From Terriglobia bacterium (lineage in GTDB: Bacteria; Acidobacteriota; Terriglobia; Bryobacterales; Bryobacteraceae): 64,000 nt of DNA. The position numbers were made by a program, and so were the translations under genes. Positions 41,668 through 50,383 of this stretch are shown here, in pieces; position 1 is the stretch's first letter, and each line of letters starts with the position of its first letter. The DNA is taken from contig JAJPHN010000044.1 of NCBI GenBank assembly GCA_021325235.1, forward strand, positions 62,001-126,000. The letters are read 5' to 3'. Below the pieces are notes generated by a model, which was not told the DNA's origin, made no database searches, and saw only the letters and a list, made by a program, of their open reading frames with translations.

Positions 41668-42667
41668 TCGCAGCCGCGTTCTGCTCCTCGCGCTCGTCTT
41701 TTCCCTGAGCAGCCATCTGGACGCGGCGACAAGCAGGCAATTCATTTTCGAGACCGCGCCATTTGCTTCCGCCCATGCCTCCAGCATCGTGGAGCTGAAG
41801 AACGGCGACTTGCTCGCAGCCTGGTTCGGCGGTTCGGCGGAAGGGAAGCCGGATGTGGCGATCTGGAGCGCGCGCTATCACGACGGACGCTGGTCTGAAC
41901 CCCGCGTGCTGGTACGCGAGCACGAGATTGCCTGCTACAACCCGGTGCTGTTCTACACGCGCGATGGACGGCTCTGGCTCTACTACAAATTCGGCCCCTC
42001 GCCGCGCGAGTGGACCGCCGGGCGCGCCTGGAGCGACGATGACGGCCAGACATGGTCCGCGACCGAGCATCTCCCGGCCGGGCTCTACGGGCCGATTCGC
42101 ACGAAACCGCTCGTGCTCGCGGACGGTACGGTCGTCAGCGGTACCTCGGTCGAGAGCTATCATTCCTGGGCCTGCTGGATCGAGCGCAGCACCGACAATG
42201 GCCGTAGCTGGCACCGCATCGGCCCCATCACCGTGCCGCACCGGGACGGCATCATTCAACCGTCCGTGATTGAACTTGCGCCGAATCATCTCCGCCTCTA
42301 TGCGCGTTCCACCCGCAACATCGGACACATCTGCATGGCCGATTCCTTCGATGCCGGGCTGACATGGAGCAGCGCACGTCCGCTCGATGTTCCCAATCCG
42401 AACTCGGGTATCGACGTCGTGAAGCTCAAAGATGGGCGTATCGTCCTTGCATACAACGACAGCCCGGATCAGCGCACGCCGCTCAATCTTGCCCTGAGCC
42501 GCGACGGCGAACACTTTCAGAAGTTCGCCACACTCGAAAGCGGACCGGGCGAATTTTCCTATCCGAGTCTGATCGAATCCCGCAGCGGCGACCTTCTTCT
42601 CACCTATACCTGGAAGCGCCGCCGCATCGCGTTCGCGCGCATTCCCAGCGAGGAAATTCCGCGTTAA
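41618..42667 (+). CDS. Sialidase-family (BNR/Asp-box) exported glycosidase-like protein
   Basis: 349 residues. The ATG at 41618 gives a basic n-region (KKRRRRTTDRSR) and a hydrophobic core (VLLLALVFSLSSHLDA); it lies inside the upstream gene, and a later start is possible. Asp boxes are seen at SDDDGQTWS, STDNGRSWH and SFDAGLTWS. The early FASAHASSIVELKNGDLLAAWFGGSAEG is typical of the PF13088-type family. The substrate may be sialic acid or another sugar. The preceding GH29 gene supports glycan breakdown. Confidence 0.8.
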   Translation: MAISCSTAKKRRRRTTDRSRVLLLALVFSLSSHLDAATSRQFIFETAPFASAHASSIVELKNGDLLAAWFGGSAEGKPDVAIWSARYHDGRWSEPRVLVREHEIACYNPVLFYTRDGRLWLYYKFGPSPREWTAGRAWSDDDGQTWSATEHLPAGLYGPIRTKPLVLADGTVVSGTSVESYHSWACWIERSTDNGRSWHRIGPITVPHRDGIIQPSVIELAPNHLRLYARSTRNIGHICMADSFDAGLTWSSARPLDVPNPNSGIDVVKLKDGRIVLAYNDSPDQRTPLNLALSRDGEHFQKFATLESGPGEFSYPSLIESRSGDLLLTYTWKRRRIAFARIPSEEIPR

Positions 42668-42702
42668 CAAAACAGCTACTTTGATATGGAAAGCTAGATC
42701 TT

Positions 42703-43971
42703 ATGACGCTACTGCTCCTCCAGATGACAGTGGTGCTGCTGGTAACCACAGCATGCGGCTGGATTGCGAGGCGGATTGGCCAGGCTCGAGTCATCGGCGA
42801 AATTATCGGCGGCATCGTAATCGGTCCGTCGGTGCTCGGACGTTTCGCGCCGGGCGTCTTCAACCATCTCTTCACAAAAGCGACTGCCGCGACCTTCGAT
42901 TCGCTCAGCACCATCGGATTGCTCATCTTTCTGTTCCTGATCGGCATGGAGCTCGATTACGAACAGCTCTACAAGCGGCGCGGTATGGCCTTGATGGCCA
43001 GCGGCATGAGCATTGTTCTGCCCTTTGGGTTAGCCGTGCTGCTGGCTCACTCCATTCGGATTCGCTTCGCTCCGCAAGGCATCGGCAGCACGCCGTTCGT
43101 GCTCTTTCTCGGCATTGCCATGAGTATCACAGCCTTTCCGGTACTGGCGCGCATCCTGGAGGAACGCGGGATACAGAGCACGGCGCTCGGCACAACATCG
43201 CTGCTCTGTGCGGCGGTGGATGATGTAGTCGCCTGGCTGCTGCTCGCCTTTGCGCTGGCGTTTATCGGGGAAACCGAAGGGCCGGCAAGTCTCACGATTC
43301 GCATGATCGGCCTGGTCGCTTACCTGATTTTCATGCTGTTCATTGTCCGGCCACTGGCGAACTGGCTCATGAAGCGGCAGAGCACAGCAGGTCTCTCGAT
43401 TGAACGTCTCGCCATTGTGATCGCCTACATTCTGCTCTCAGCCGCCGCAACCGATGCCATCGGAGTTCATCCGCTATTCGGAGCATTTTTGGCAGGGGTG
43501 TGTTTCCCGCGCGTTCCGCTCTGGCACGCAGCACTGCGCACGCGGCTCGACATGCTGGTTTCCGTGCTGCTGCTGCCGCTCTTCTTCGCGTTAACCGGCC
43601 TCCGCACCCGGCTTGACCTGCTCAGTGGCGGCCGTATGTGGCTCTGGGCCGGCATTATCCTGATTGCTTCTATCGCCGGCAAGATGGGCGGCGCGGCACT
43701 GGCGGCGCGCTGGAGCGGGCAGAGCTGGAAGGAAGCAGTGGCCCTCGGCGCTCTGCTGAACACACGCGGGCTGGTGGAATTGATCGTGCTGAACATCGCC
43801 TACAATGCCGGCGTGTTTTCGCCGACGCTGTTTACGATGCTGGTCGTAATGGCGCTGGTGACAACAATTCTGACCACGCCTATCCTGAACGCGCTCGGCA
43901 TCGATAATCGAGGGAAAGAAGGCGTGGATATGTCGATCGTTGCGCCGGAGGTCGCCGATCCGGCGGCTTAA
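42703..43971 (+). CDS. Cation/proton antiporter, CPA2 (Kef-type) family
   Basis: 422 residues, about 12 hydrophobic segments. GEIIGGIVIGPSVLG, LFLIGMELDYEQL, CAAVDDVVAWLLL (the conserved Asp pair of the ion-binding site) and GALLNTRGLVELIVLN are CPA2 hallmarks. There is no C-terminal TrkA-N/KTN domain, so this is the short form. It probably exchanges Na+ or K+ for H+. Its start is 36 bp after the sialidase stop. Confidence 0.9.
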   Translation: MTLLLLQMTVVLLVTTACGWIARRIGQARVIGEIIGGIVIGPSVLGRFAPGVFNHLFTKATAATFDSLSTIGLLIFLFLIGMELDYEQLYKRRGMALMASGMSIVLPFGLAVLLAHSIRIRFAPQGIGSTPFVLFLGIAMSITAFPVLARILEERGIQSTALGTTSLLCAAVDDVVAWLLLAFALAFIGETEGPASLTIRMIGLVAYLIFMLFIVRPLANWLMKRQSTAGLSIERLAIVIAYILLSAAATDAIGVHPLFGAFLAGVCFPRVPLWHAALRTRLDMLVSVLLLPLFFALTGLRTRLDLLSGGRMWLWAGIILIASIAGKMGGAALAARWSGQSWKEAVALGALLNTRGLVELIVLNIAYNAGVFSPTLFTMLVVMALVTTILTTPILNALGIDNRGKEGVDMSIVAPEVADPAA

Positions 43972-43974
43972 GGT

Positions 43975-44412
43975 TTACTTGGGCTGGCTCGCCGTTGCGC
44001 AGAACTGATCGAAGGCGCGCGTCAGCTTGTTGGCAATCTGTGGCGCTTCGCTCGTTTCGATATCGTGGCGATGCAGCACAAATATGGGCTTGCCGTCCCG
44101 AAACAGCGCCATCGACGGAGAGGACGGCGGGACGCCAGGCAACAACTCGCGCACGCGGTTGACGGCTTCGAGATCCGCTCCCGCGAAAACCGTAGCGACC
44201 TGATCGGGCCTCGTCTCGTGCTGCAGCGCCATCCCGACTGCCGGGCGCGCTTTGCCCGCTGCGCAGCCGCACACCGAATTGGTGACGATCAGCACCGTAC
44301 CGCTGTTCGGGGCGAGTAGCTGATTCACATCTTCAGCCGTTCTCGCCTCTTTCACTCCATACTGGGTCAAGTCCTCGCGCATGCGCGCGATCAGTTGTTC
44401 TGGGTATCTCAT
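43975..44412 (-). CDS. Bacilliredoxin (BrxA/BrxB, YphP/YqiW family)
   Basis: 145 residues. MRYPEQLIARMREDLTQYGV and the active-site CGC (C48-G-C50, in VTNSVCGCAAGKARP) match the family that removes bacillithiol or related low-molecular-weight thiol adducts from proteins. Whether this organism makes bacillithiol cannot be seen here. It lies 11 bp downstream of the coiled-coil membrane protein gene on the same strand. Confidence 0.92.
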   Translation of the reverse strand: MRYPEQLIARMREDLTQYGVKEARTAEDVNQLLAPNSGTVLIVTNSVCGCAAGKARPAVGMALQHETRPDQVATVFAGADLEAVNRVRELLPGVPPSSPSMALFRDGKPIFVLHRHDIETSEAPQIANKLTRAFDQFCATASQPK

Positions 44413-44423
44413 GATAAGTGATT

Positions 44424-45293
44424 TTAGGAACCTGCTCTCGGAGTCTGGACTTTCGGCGTCGACAGATAGCCGGAAATCCTGTCTTTGCTCACCGAGTTCA
44501 CGACGATTTCGTAGGGTTGATGAGCCTTTGAAGTGTAGAACTGAATCGGCTCGTTTATGTTGCGGTCCTTTTTCTCGACGGTCTTGTCGTCGGCCGTAAT
44601 CGCAATCGTAAAGCGGTTGTGCTTGGGATCCGCTTTCTTGAGCGCCACCATGACGTCCGCCACGCGGCTCGCCTGTTTCGATTTGGTGATGTTGAATTCG
44701 GTGTAGTTGCGCTCGCCGAGCTCACGCAAGGCCTGCAGCTCCTTGGCATTGGTAGCAATCAGGCTGGTGTGGTTGTCGAGTTCGCCCGTGGCGCGCTTCA
44801 GATTCGCGACCGTTTGCTCGAGCTGAGACTTCGTGTTGCCGAGATCGGTGGAAACCGAGCTGATTTGCTGCGTGTTGGTATCGGCGGCCTGCTTGACCTG
44901 CGTGATGGCGGCCTGCTGCGCTGCCTGCTCCTGAGCTACTTTGTCCTGCAGCTGCTGCACCTTCTGTTGGGCGTCAATTTTCGCTTGTCCCACGGCCAGT
45001 TCTGCGGCACGGCGTTGGGCGGCGAGCCGGCGCTCGAGATCTTCGACGTTCCGGCGCGAGCGCTGCACTTCGGCGCTCGAATCAATGCGCAGCTTTTCGA
45101 TGGTGCCGTTCAGATCGGCCGATAATTTCGCAAACTCGTTGCGATTATCGGTTTTCATGCGGTCCATCTGCACATACAGAAAGATATTGGCGGCCGCCAA
45201 AAGCACAAGTACGCCAATCACGACGGGCGTTTTCCAGTTGGCACCCGATGGGGGCGGGATGATATAGGTCGGCTGCTGCGGTGCGCTGCTCAT
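44424..45293 (-). CDS. Membrane-anchored coiled-coil protein of unknown function
   Basis: 289 residues. A proline-rich N-terminus (PQQPTYIIPPPSGANWK) is followed by one membrane helix (VVIGVLVLLAAANIFLYVQM). A coiled coil of about 130 residues (rich in Gln, Lys and Glu; NVEDLERRLAAQRRAAELAV, KVAQEQAAQQAA) comes next. The last 90 residues are a globular-looking domain (NITKSKQASRVADVMVALKKADP, IQFYTSKAHQPYEIVVNSV). The topology suggests a periplasmic structural or scaffold protein. It lies between tdk and the bacilliredoxin gene, all on the minus strand. Confidence 0.6.
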   Translation of the reverse strand: MSSAPQQPTYIIPPPSGANWKTPVVIGVLVLLAAANIFLYVQMDRMKTDNRNEFAKLSADLNGTIEKLRIDSSAEVQRSRRNVEDLERRLAAQRRAAELAVGQAKIDAQQKVQQLQDKVAQEQAAQQAAITQVKQAADTNTQQISSVSTDLGNTKSQLEQTVANLKRATGELDNHTSLIATNAKELQALRELGERNYTEFNITKSKQASRVADVMVALKKADPKHNRFTIAITADDKTVEKKDRNINEPIQFYTSKAHQPYEIVVNSVSKDRISGYLSTPKVQTPRAGS

Positions 45294-45317
45294 GGCTTCA
45301 CTTCTTTCTATTATGTT

Positions 45318-45938
45318 TCAGTCCAGAGTAAAACGGTTCGGATTGGAGGCGGCGGCGAAGTCGAGCGTGTCCTGGCGAGGAGACCCGGGCTCAAAACAGG
45401 CCCGACAGCGCGCCTCATAGGAATCGACGGCTCCGACCAGAATAAGTTCCTCCGATCTTACCAGCCGCTGCGTGTGTTTGGCCGGCGCTCCGCATCGCAT
45501 ACAAATCGCGAGCGTCTTGGTGATGGACTCGGCGAGTGCAAGCAAGTCCGGTATGGGCGGAAACGGGCGGCCGAGATAGTCCGTGTCGAGACCCGCGATG
45601 ATCACCTGCTTGCCGCCATCGGCCAGCTGGTTGGCAACGCGGATCAGATCTTCGCCGAAAAAATTCGCTTCGTCGATCCCGACCACATGACTCGTCCAGT
45701 CGAGGCGGCGCAGGATGTCCTCTGCGCATTCGACCGAGTCGGAGGTCATGCGCGTGGCGGCATGCGTCACAATTTCGGTATCGGAGAAGCGGTCGTCAAG
45801 AGAAGGTTTGAAAACGGCCACCTGACGCCGCGCGATCTTGGCGCGCCGAAGGCGGCGGATCAGTTCTTCGCTTTTGCCCGAGAACATGGGGCCGCAGATG
45901 ACTTCAATCCAGCCCGTTTGTTGATTCAGAGTGTCCAA
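45318..45938 (-). CDS. tdk: Thymidine kinase
   Basis: 206 residues. The Walker [20 protein letters not shown] is near the N-terminus. IGIDEANFF-type [31 protein letters not shown] and a cysteine cluster (CMRC, CRAC) form the zinc lasso of type II TK. The TTG at 45938 is the likely start; no ATG or GTG is near. It salvages thymidine to dTMP. First gene of a minus-strand set of three. Confidence 0.95.
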   Translation of the reverse strand: MDTLNQQTGWIEVICGPMFSGKSEELIRRLRRAKIARRQVAVFKPSLDDRFSDTEIVTHAATRMTSDSVECAEDILRRLDWTSHVVGIDEANFFGEDLIRVANQLADGGKQVIIAGLDTDYLGRPFPPIPDLLALAESITKTLAICMRCGAPAKHTQRLVRSEELILVGAVDSYEARCRACFEPGSPRQDTLDFAAASNPNRFTLD

Positions 45939-45961
45939 TACAGTATGTTCGCCTACCCCCT

Positions 45962-46621
45962 ATGATTTTCAAAGCGCGCCGGATTGAGCCCGAAGTACTG
46001 GATCATGCTCCGCCCGAAGTGGCGCGGCCGAATCTGGCAGACCTGGTGCGAATCAACCAGCGCTTTGGCGGTCATTCCGTGCTGCGGAAGATGCTGGCAC
46101 GTGTGGTCAGTCCGAATGACGCGTTCAGCCTGTTGGATGTCGGAGCGGCTTCGGGCGATTCCGCTTTGCTGATCAAGGAACTATACCCGCGAGCGCGCGT
46201 CACATCGCTCGATCTGAACTGGACCAACCTGGAGACCGCGCCGCAGCCCAAGATTCTGGCCGATGCCTTCGAGCTTCCATTTGCGCCGGCGAGCTTCGAT
46301 TATGCGCTCTGCTCGTTGTTCCTGCATCACTTCAGCGACGACGAAGTGCGCGAACTGCTGCGCGCCTTCGCGTACGTGGCAAAGCGCGCGGTAATCGTTT
46401 GCGATCTGGAACGCCACATCCTGCCCTATCTCTTTCTGCCCGCGACGAAGCGGGTGTTCGGCTGGAACGAGATTACTGTCGGTGACGGAATGAAGTCGGT
46501 GCGTGCGGCGTTTCGCGCGCAAGAACTTGTTGCTCTTGGGCTTGCGGCCGGTCTTAAGAACAGCGAGGCGCACGTCTTTCGGCCGGCTTTTCGAATCGGG
46601 ATGATTTCGTGGAGAGAGTGA
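45962..46621 (+). CDS. Class I SAM-dependent methyltransferase
   Basis: 219 residues. SAM-binding motif I is LLDVGAASGDSALLIKELYP, with the acidic residue in VTSLDLNWTNL. Motif post-I/II is DAFELPFAPASFDYALCSLFLHHF, a methyltransferase_11-type pattern. The C-terminal region reads WNEITVGDGMKSVRAAFRAQEL. The substrate is unknown. Divergent from tdk and followed by two hairpins (46627-46681). Confidence 0.85.
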   Translation: MIFKARRIEPEVLDHAPPEVARPNLADLVRINQRFGGHSVLRKMLARVVSPNDAFSLLDVGAASGDSALLIKELYPRARVTSLDLNWTNLETAPQPKILADAFELPFAPASFDYALCSLFLHHFSDDEVRELLRAFAYVAKRAVIVCDLERHILPYLFLPATKRVFGWNEITVGDGMKSVRAAFRAQELVALGLAAGLKNSEAHVFRPAFRIGMISWRE

Positions 46622-46626
46622 GCCCA

Positions 46627-46681
46627 GTGGGCACTCGGAGGTAATGCCCACCGGGGGATGTGTGTACCCGAAGGTGCACAC
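46627..46681. terminator. Two intergenic hairpins between convergent genes
   Basis: Hairpin 1: GTGGGCA-11 nt-TGCCCAC (46627-46651). Hairpin 2: GTGTGTACC-CGAA-GGTGCACAC (46660-46681), 9 bp with one G-U. They lie between the methyltransferase and the convergent MFS gene. There is no T-tract, so they may be bidirectional terminators or a palindromic repeat. Confidence 0.45.
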
Positions 46682-46745
46682 GTATTTGCGCTTTAGATTA
46701 TCACAGTGCGATGAATTCGGACCAGTTGACAACAGTGCCGGCGTA

Positions 46746-48032
46746 CTAATACCGGATCGGTTGCGCCCCACTGGTTTTTCCGGAAGCGGTGGCTGTCGCC
46801 GTCCACGATTGTTCTTCAGGTTTGCCGATGATCATGGAATAACCAAGAACGCCGGCCAGGAGCACGCCACAAGCAATCGCAAACGCAGCGAAGAAGGAAT
46901 GTGTCGTTTGGATCGCATAACCGCTGACGATCTGGCCGATGACCCCGGAGAGATTGCCGAGACCATTCTGGATGCCGGTCCATTTTCCAGCGGCATGCGG
47001 CCCGGCAAGCAGTTGAGTGAGCGCCCAGTTGTTCGATGACCACATACCAAGAGAGACAGAGGCGAGTAGAAGAAAGACGTTCGCCTGCATATTGCTGGCG
47101 CTTAGTACGGCGGGGAGCATGAAACTACAGCAACCGACAAGACCGATGGAGACAAACAGCTGACGTACGCGCCCGGGCTCATGGCCGCGGCGGATAAACC
47201 AGTCCGCAAGACAGCCGAAGAGCAGGGAAGAGAGCGCTGAAGTCCAGAAGGGCAGGGAGCCAACGATGGCCAGGCGGTCGCGGCTATAGTGGCGCTCGGT
47301 TTCGAAGTAGTAGGGAAGCCAGTTCAGGAAAAAGAACCAGGCGTAATTACCGCCGAACAGTCCCAGAGCGCTGCCCCATAGAGCACGGCATCGAAGGAGC
47401 TGGGGAATTGCAGGTTGAGTATCGTCTTCGTCCTCCTGACGTGACGGACGGCTCGGCAGATGAGCGGCGACAAAGAACCACGGAATCAGCCACAGCAGGC
47501 TTGCACCGCCCATGATAAGGAACATGCCGCGCCAGCTAAAGCGCTCGACCATTTCGACGCCCAGCAGAACACCGAGCGCAGGACCAATCTTTGAACCGGC
47601 GTCGATCAGCGCATTGGCAGCCCCGCGCAGTTGCTCGGGAAAACTGATGACGATCATCTTGGAATACGCGGGGTAGGCGATCGACTCGCTTAAGCCCAGC
47701 AGAAGGCGCAGCAGAAAAATGGCCGCAAAGCCATTGGCGAGGCCGGTGAGCCCGGTTGCCAACGACCAGAGCAGAAAGGCGAAAGCATAGACCCAGTTGA
47801 CATTCCAGCGATCGATGATTTTTCCGGAAAATGCCTGCGCAAAGGCGTAGGTCAGCGAGAACGCGGCCAAGAGATAGCCGAGTTTTTCGGGGCCAAAGCG
47901 CAGCTCGGAGGAGATGCTTTTGGCGGCTACTCCGAGATTGCCGCGGTCCGCGTAATTGATGCACACGGAGACGACCAGAAGCGCTAAAGCGATCCAGTGG
48001 AGCACGCGCGGCTGGGGTCGAATACGGGTCAT
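46746..48032 (-). CDS. MFS transporter of the anion:cation symporter (hexuronate/glucarate-like) family
   Basis: 428 residues and 12 predicted membrane segments. The start HWIALALLVVSVCINYADRGNLGVAAKSI and the cytoplasmic-loop pattern FSGKIIDRWNVNWVYAFAF, with LLLGLSESIAYPAYSKMI, fit the ACS family, which takes up sugar acids such as galactarate or hexuronates. The exact substrate is not readable. Convergent with the methyltransferase and adjacent to the hypothetical gene at 48078. Confidence 0.88.
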   Translation of the reverse strand: MTRIRPQPRVLHWIALALLVVSVCINYADRGNLGVAAKSISSELRFGPEKLGYLLAAFSLTYAFAQAFSGKIIDRWNVNWVYAFAFLLWSLATGLTGLANGFAAIFLLRLLLGLSESIAYPAYSKMIVISFPEQLRGAANALIDAGSKIGPALGVLLGVEMVERFSWRGMFLIMGGASLLWLIPWFFVAAHLPSRPSRQEDEDDTQPAIPQLLRCRALWGSALGLFGGNYAWFFFLNWLPYYFETERHYSRDRLAIVGSLPFWTSALSSLLFGCLADWFIRRGHEPGRVRQLFVSIGLVGCCSFMLPAVLSASNMQANVFLLLASVSLGMWSSNNWALTQLLAGPHAAGKWTGIQNGLGNLSGVIGQIVSGYAIQTTHSFFAAFAIACGVLLAGVLGYSMIIGKPEEQSWTATATASGKTSGAQPIRY

Positions 48033-48077
48033 GTATGGGCGAATGTATCAGACCAGGAGGACGGCTGGAAAAGCGAA

Positions 48078-48776
48078 TCAGTGCAAATAGAATAGACTGA
48101 GCCGCGGGAGATTCGCGCGCGCAAGCAGGGCCGAGTCAAGATAGCGGCGCTCGAGCATCGAGATCTGATCGGCGCTCATTTTTCCGCGATATGGTTTGAG
48201 CTCGGCTTCGAGCGAAGTACGCAGTGCGTACAGCTCGGCATCGGTCTGGCTCGCTCGAACGATTGCGACCATTTTTTCTTCCAGAGCTGTCAGACGGCGC
48301 TCGAGTTCTTCCAGATTGTTCAGATACTCTGCCGCGTTTGGGGCCAATTCGTCCAGCGAGGCGGCGATGGCTGCGAGCGAATCGCTTTGGCGCAAAGCAG
48401 CCGCCGCAGTTTGCAGATGAGCCTGCAGTTGTTCCGCCTCAAACGGAGCTTCAACCTGCGAAGGATGCTCGCGAGCCGGAGTGCGTTGTGCGGCTTCCAT
48501 GACGGCCTGCGTGCAGTAAGCGATCGAATTGATGTGGCGCCGCTTTTGTTTACGGCTCCGCCATTTCTCAAAAGCGGCATCGATACCCTTGAGCACGGCT
48601 TCGAGCGGCACGCCGGCATTCTTCCAGTTTTCCAGCAGAGCCCAATCGAGCGGCGAGAGCAGGAAGAGACCGGTGCCGCGCGCGCGCTGGAAGTGCTCTT
48701 CCGCTTCGGTGAAATAGTTGAAGTAATTGCGCGGCCAGTCCGGCTCGGGAGCGCCGGGAGCAGAGGAGTTGCTCAC
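48078..48776 (-). CDS. Hypothetical protein coupled to birA
   Basis: 232 residues. A distinct N-terminus (WPRNYFNYFTEAEEHFQRARGTGLFLLSPLDWALLENW) precedes a helical region, KWRSRKQKRRHINSIAYCTQAV, and a long coiled-coil-like segment (LNNLEELERRLTALEEKMVAIV). The start overlaps the birA stop by 4 bp (48773-48776), so it is translated together with it. No known function; I have seen the N-terminal pattern in acidobacterial proteins of unknown role. Confidence 0.7.
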   Translation of the reverse strand: MSNSSAPGAPEPDWPRNYFNYFTEAEEHFQRARGTGLFLLSPLDWALLENWKNAGVPLEAVLKGIDAAFEKWRSRKQKRRHINSIAYCTQAVMEAAQRTPAREHPSQVEAPFEAEQLQAHLQTAAAALRQSDSLAAIAASLDELAPNAAEYLNNLEELERRLTALEEKMVAIVRASQTDAELYALRTSLEAELKPYRGKMSADQISMLERRYLDSALLARANLPRLSLFYLH

Positions 48777-49540
48777 GCGGTTTCGCCTCGATCGGGACGG
48801 ATGCCGCCCGAAGAGATGCGAACGACAGATCCGGAAGCATCCCTTACGAGAAGAAAGCCATGCTCGTCGAGACCGCAGGTAATGGCGCGCATACCGTTCT
48901 CTTCCACGATGACGCGGCGATTGCGCACGTAGCTCGAAGCAGCACTGAAGGCTCGGAGAATGGATTCGCGGCCGCCAGTGGCGAGCAGTTCGGAGAAATT
49001 ATCGAGCGATCGGAGGAGTTCGATCACCAGTTGTTCGCGAGAGTGGCGGCGGCCACCGGATGCGAGCAAGAGCGACGTAGCAGGCGTTCGTAAGTCGTGC
49101 GGAAACGCCGTATTGTTGACGTTGATGCCGATTCCGGCGATGACGAACTCGGCAACAAGTTGAGGCAGAATGCCGGCTGCTTTCCGCTCATTAATCAGAA
49201 CATCGTTCGGCCAGCGCAGATCGCACGCAAGCTGGCTCGCTCTCTGGATGGCTTCGGCTGTAGCGAGACCGATCAGGAGGCTGGCCACCGGCAGATCGGA
49301 GGGTGCAAGCGGTAAGCGCAGGAGGATGGAAGCGTAGATGCCCGCCTCAGCTTCCGAGATCCACTGCCGGCCGAAGCGCCCTACGCCGGCGGTCTGTTCA
49401 TCGGCGAGAATAACGGTGCCATGCGCTGCGCCCGCGCCGAGCAGATGCGCGGCCTCGGTCATGGTGGAAGTTGTGGACGCGAAATAGTGGAATGTGTTCT
49501 GCGGACGCGCTTCGCGCAGCGCTGCCAGATCGAGCGGCAT
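48773..49540 (-). CDS. birA: Biotin--[acetyl-CoA-carboxylase] ligase, without a DNA-binding domain
   Basis: 255 residues. FASTTSTMTEAAHLL, ILADEQTAGVGRFGRQW (biotinyl-AMP loop), CDLRWPNDVLINERKAAGIL and VIAGIGINVNN match BirA; the N-terminal winged helix is missing, so it is a non-regulatory class I ligase. It attaches biotin to acetyl-CoA carboxylase. It directly follows nadC (stop at 49541) in the valS-nadC-birA-hypothetical operon. Confidence 0.93.
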   Translation of the reverse strand: MPLDLAALREARPQNTFHYFASTTSTMTEAAHLLGAGAAHGTVILADEQTAGVGRFGRQWISEAEAGIYASILLRLPLAPSDLPVASLLIGLATAEAIQRASQLACDLRWPNDVLINERKAAGILPQLVAEFVIAGIGINVNNTAFPHDLRTPATSLLLASGGRRHSREQLVIELLRSLDNFSELLATGGRESILRAFSAASSYVRNRRVIVEENGMRAITCGLDEHGFLLVRDASGSVVRISSGGIRPDRGETA

Positions 49541-50383
49541 CTACAATTCGAGCCGGAAACTGATATCGACGGCCTGTGCGGAATGAGTGATTGCGCCGCA
49601 GGAGATGTAATCGGGTCCGGCTTCGGCGTAAGCACGAATGTTCTCGAGCGTTATGTTGCCTGAGAGCTCGGTAGTAGCGCGGCCTGCGATTGAGTCGATC
49701 CATTCGCGAGCCTGCGGCGGAGTGAGATTATCGAGCAGCAGATGTTGCGCGCCGGAAGCGAGCGCCTCCTGCAACTCTTCCGGGGTTCGCACCTCGATCT
49801 CGATTGGACCTTTGAAACTCGCGACCTTCTCCAGGGCGGCTCGAACTCCGCCGGCTGCCGTGATGTGATTGTTCTTGATCAGAACCGCATCGAAGAGTCC
49901 CTGGCGATGATTGGTGGCTCCGCCGGCGGCAGCTGCATACTTCTCGAGGAGGCGCAATCCCGGAATTGTTTTGCGGGTATCGAGCACCTTGACGTTTGTG
50001 CCTGCGACGGCGTTTACGTACTCGCGGGCGAGAGTCGCAATCCCGCTCAGCCGCTGGAGGAAGTTGAGCGCGACACGTTCGCATTCGAGCAATGTGCGGG
50101 CTGCGGCTGAGACGGTGGCAAGGGTGTCGCCCGCAGCAACCGCATCGCCGCTCTTCTTATAAAGATGCACACTCGCGCCTCCGCGCAAATCGCCGCGGAT
50201 GGTGTAGATCAGAGGCAGCAGTTCGATTCCGGCAACCGTGAACGCTTCTTTCGCGATAAAGCGTCCGCTTGCGCGCAGCGGCTCCGGAACGGTCAGCTCC
50301 GAGGTGACGTCTCCGCTGCCGATGTCTTCGTCGAGGGCTGCGCGGACGATGTGCTGGATCTGCGGATGATCGATGTCAAACAC
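49541..50383 (-). CDS. nadC: Nicotinate-nucleotide pyrophosphorylase (quinolinate phosphoribosyltransferase)
   Basis: 280 residues from the GTG at 50383 (VFDIDHPQIQHIVRAALDEDIGSGDVTSEL); the frame extends to 50464, but that part overlaps valS. LLECERVALNFLQRLSGIATLAREYV, LDTRKTIPGLRLLEKYAAAAGGATNHR and VRTPEELQEAL are NadC hallmarks. It makes nicotinic acid mononucleotide from quinolinate. The GTG overlaps the valS stop region, so it is coupled. Confidence 0.95.
   Translation of the reverse strand: MFDIDHPQIQHIVRAALDEDIGSGDVTSELTVPEPLRASGRFIAKEAFTVAGIELLPLIYTIRGDLRGGASVHLYKKSGDAVAAGDTLATVSAAARTLLECERVALNFLQRLSGIATLAREYVNAVAGTNVKVLDTRKTIPGLRLLEKYAAAAGGATNHRQGLFDAVLIKNNHITAAGGVRAALEKVASFKGPIEIEVRTPEELQEALASGAQHLLLDNLTPPQAREWIDSIAGRATTELSGNITLENIRAYAEAGPDYISCGAITHSAQAVDISFRLEL

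Noticed and set aside
40345-41787. 480-residue antisense ORF over the GH29 gene
   Set aside because: It lies opposite a clear fucosidase and its composition is that of the complementary strand; no motifs.
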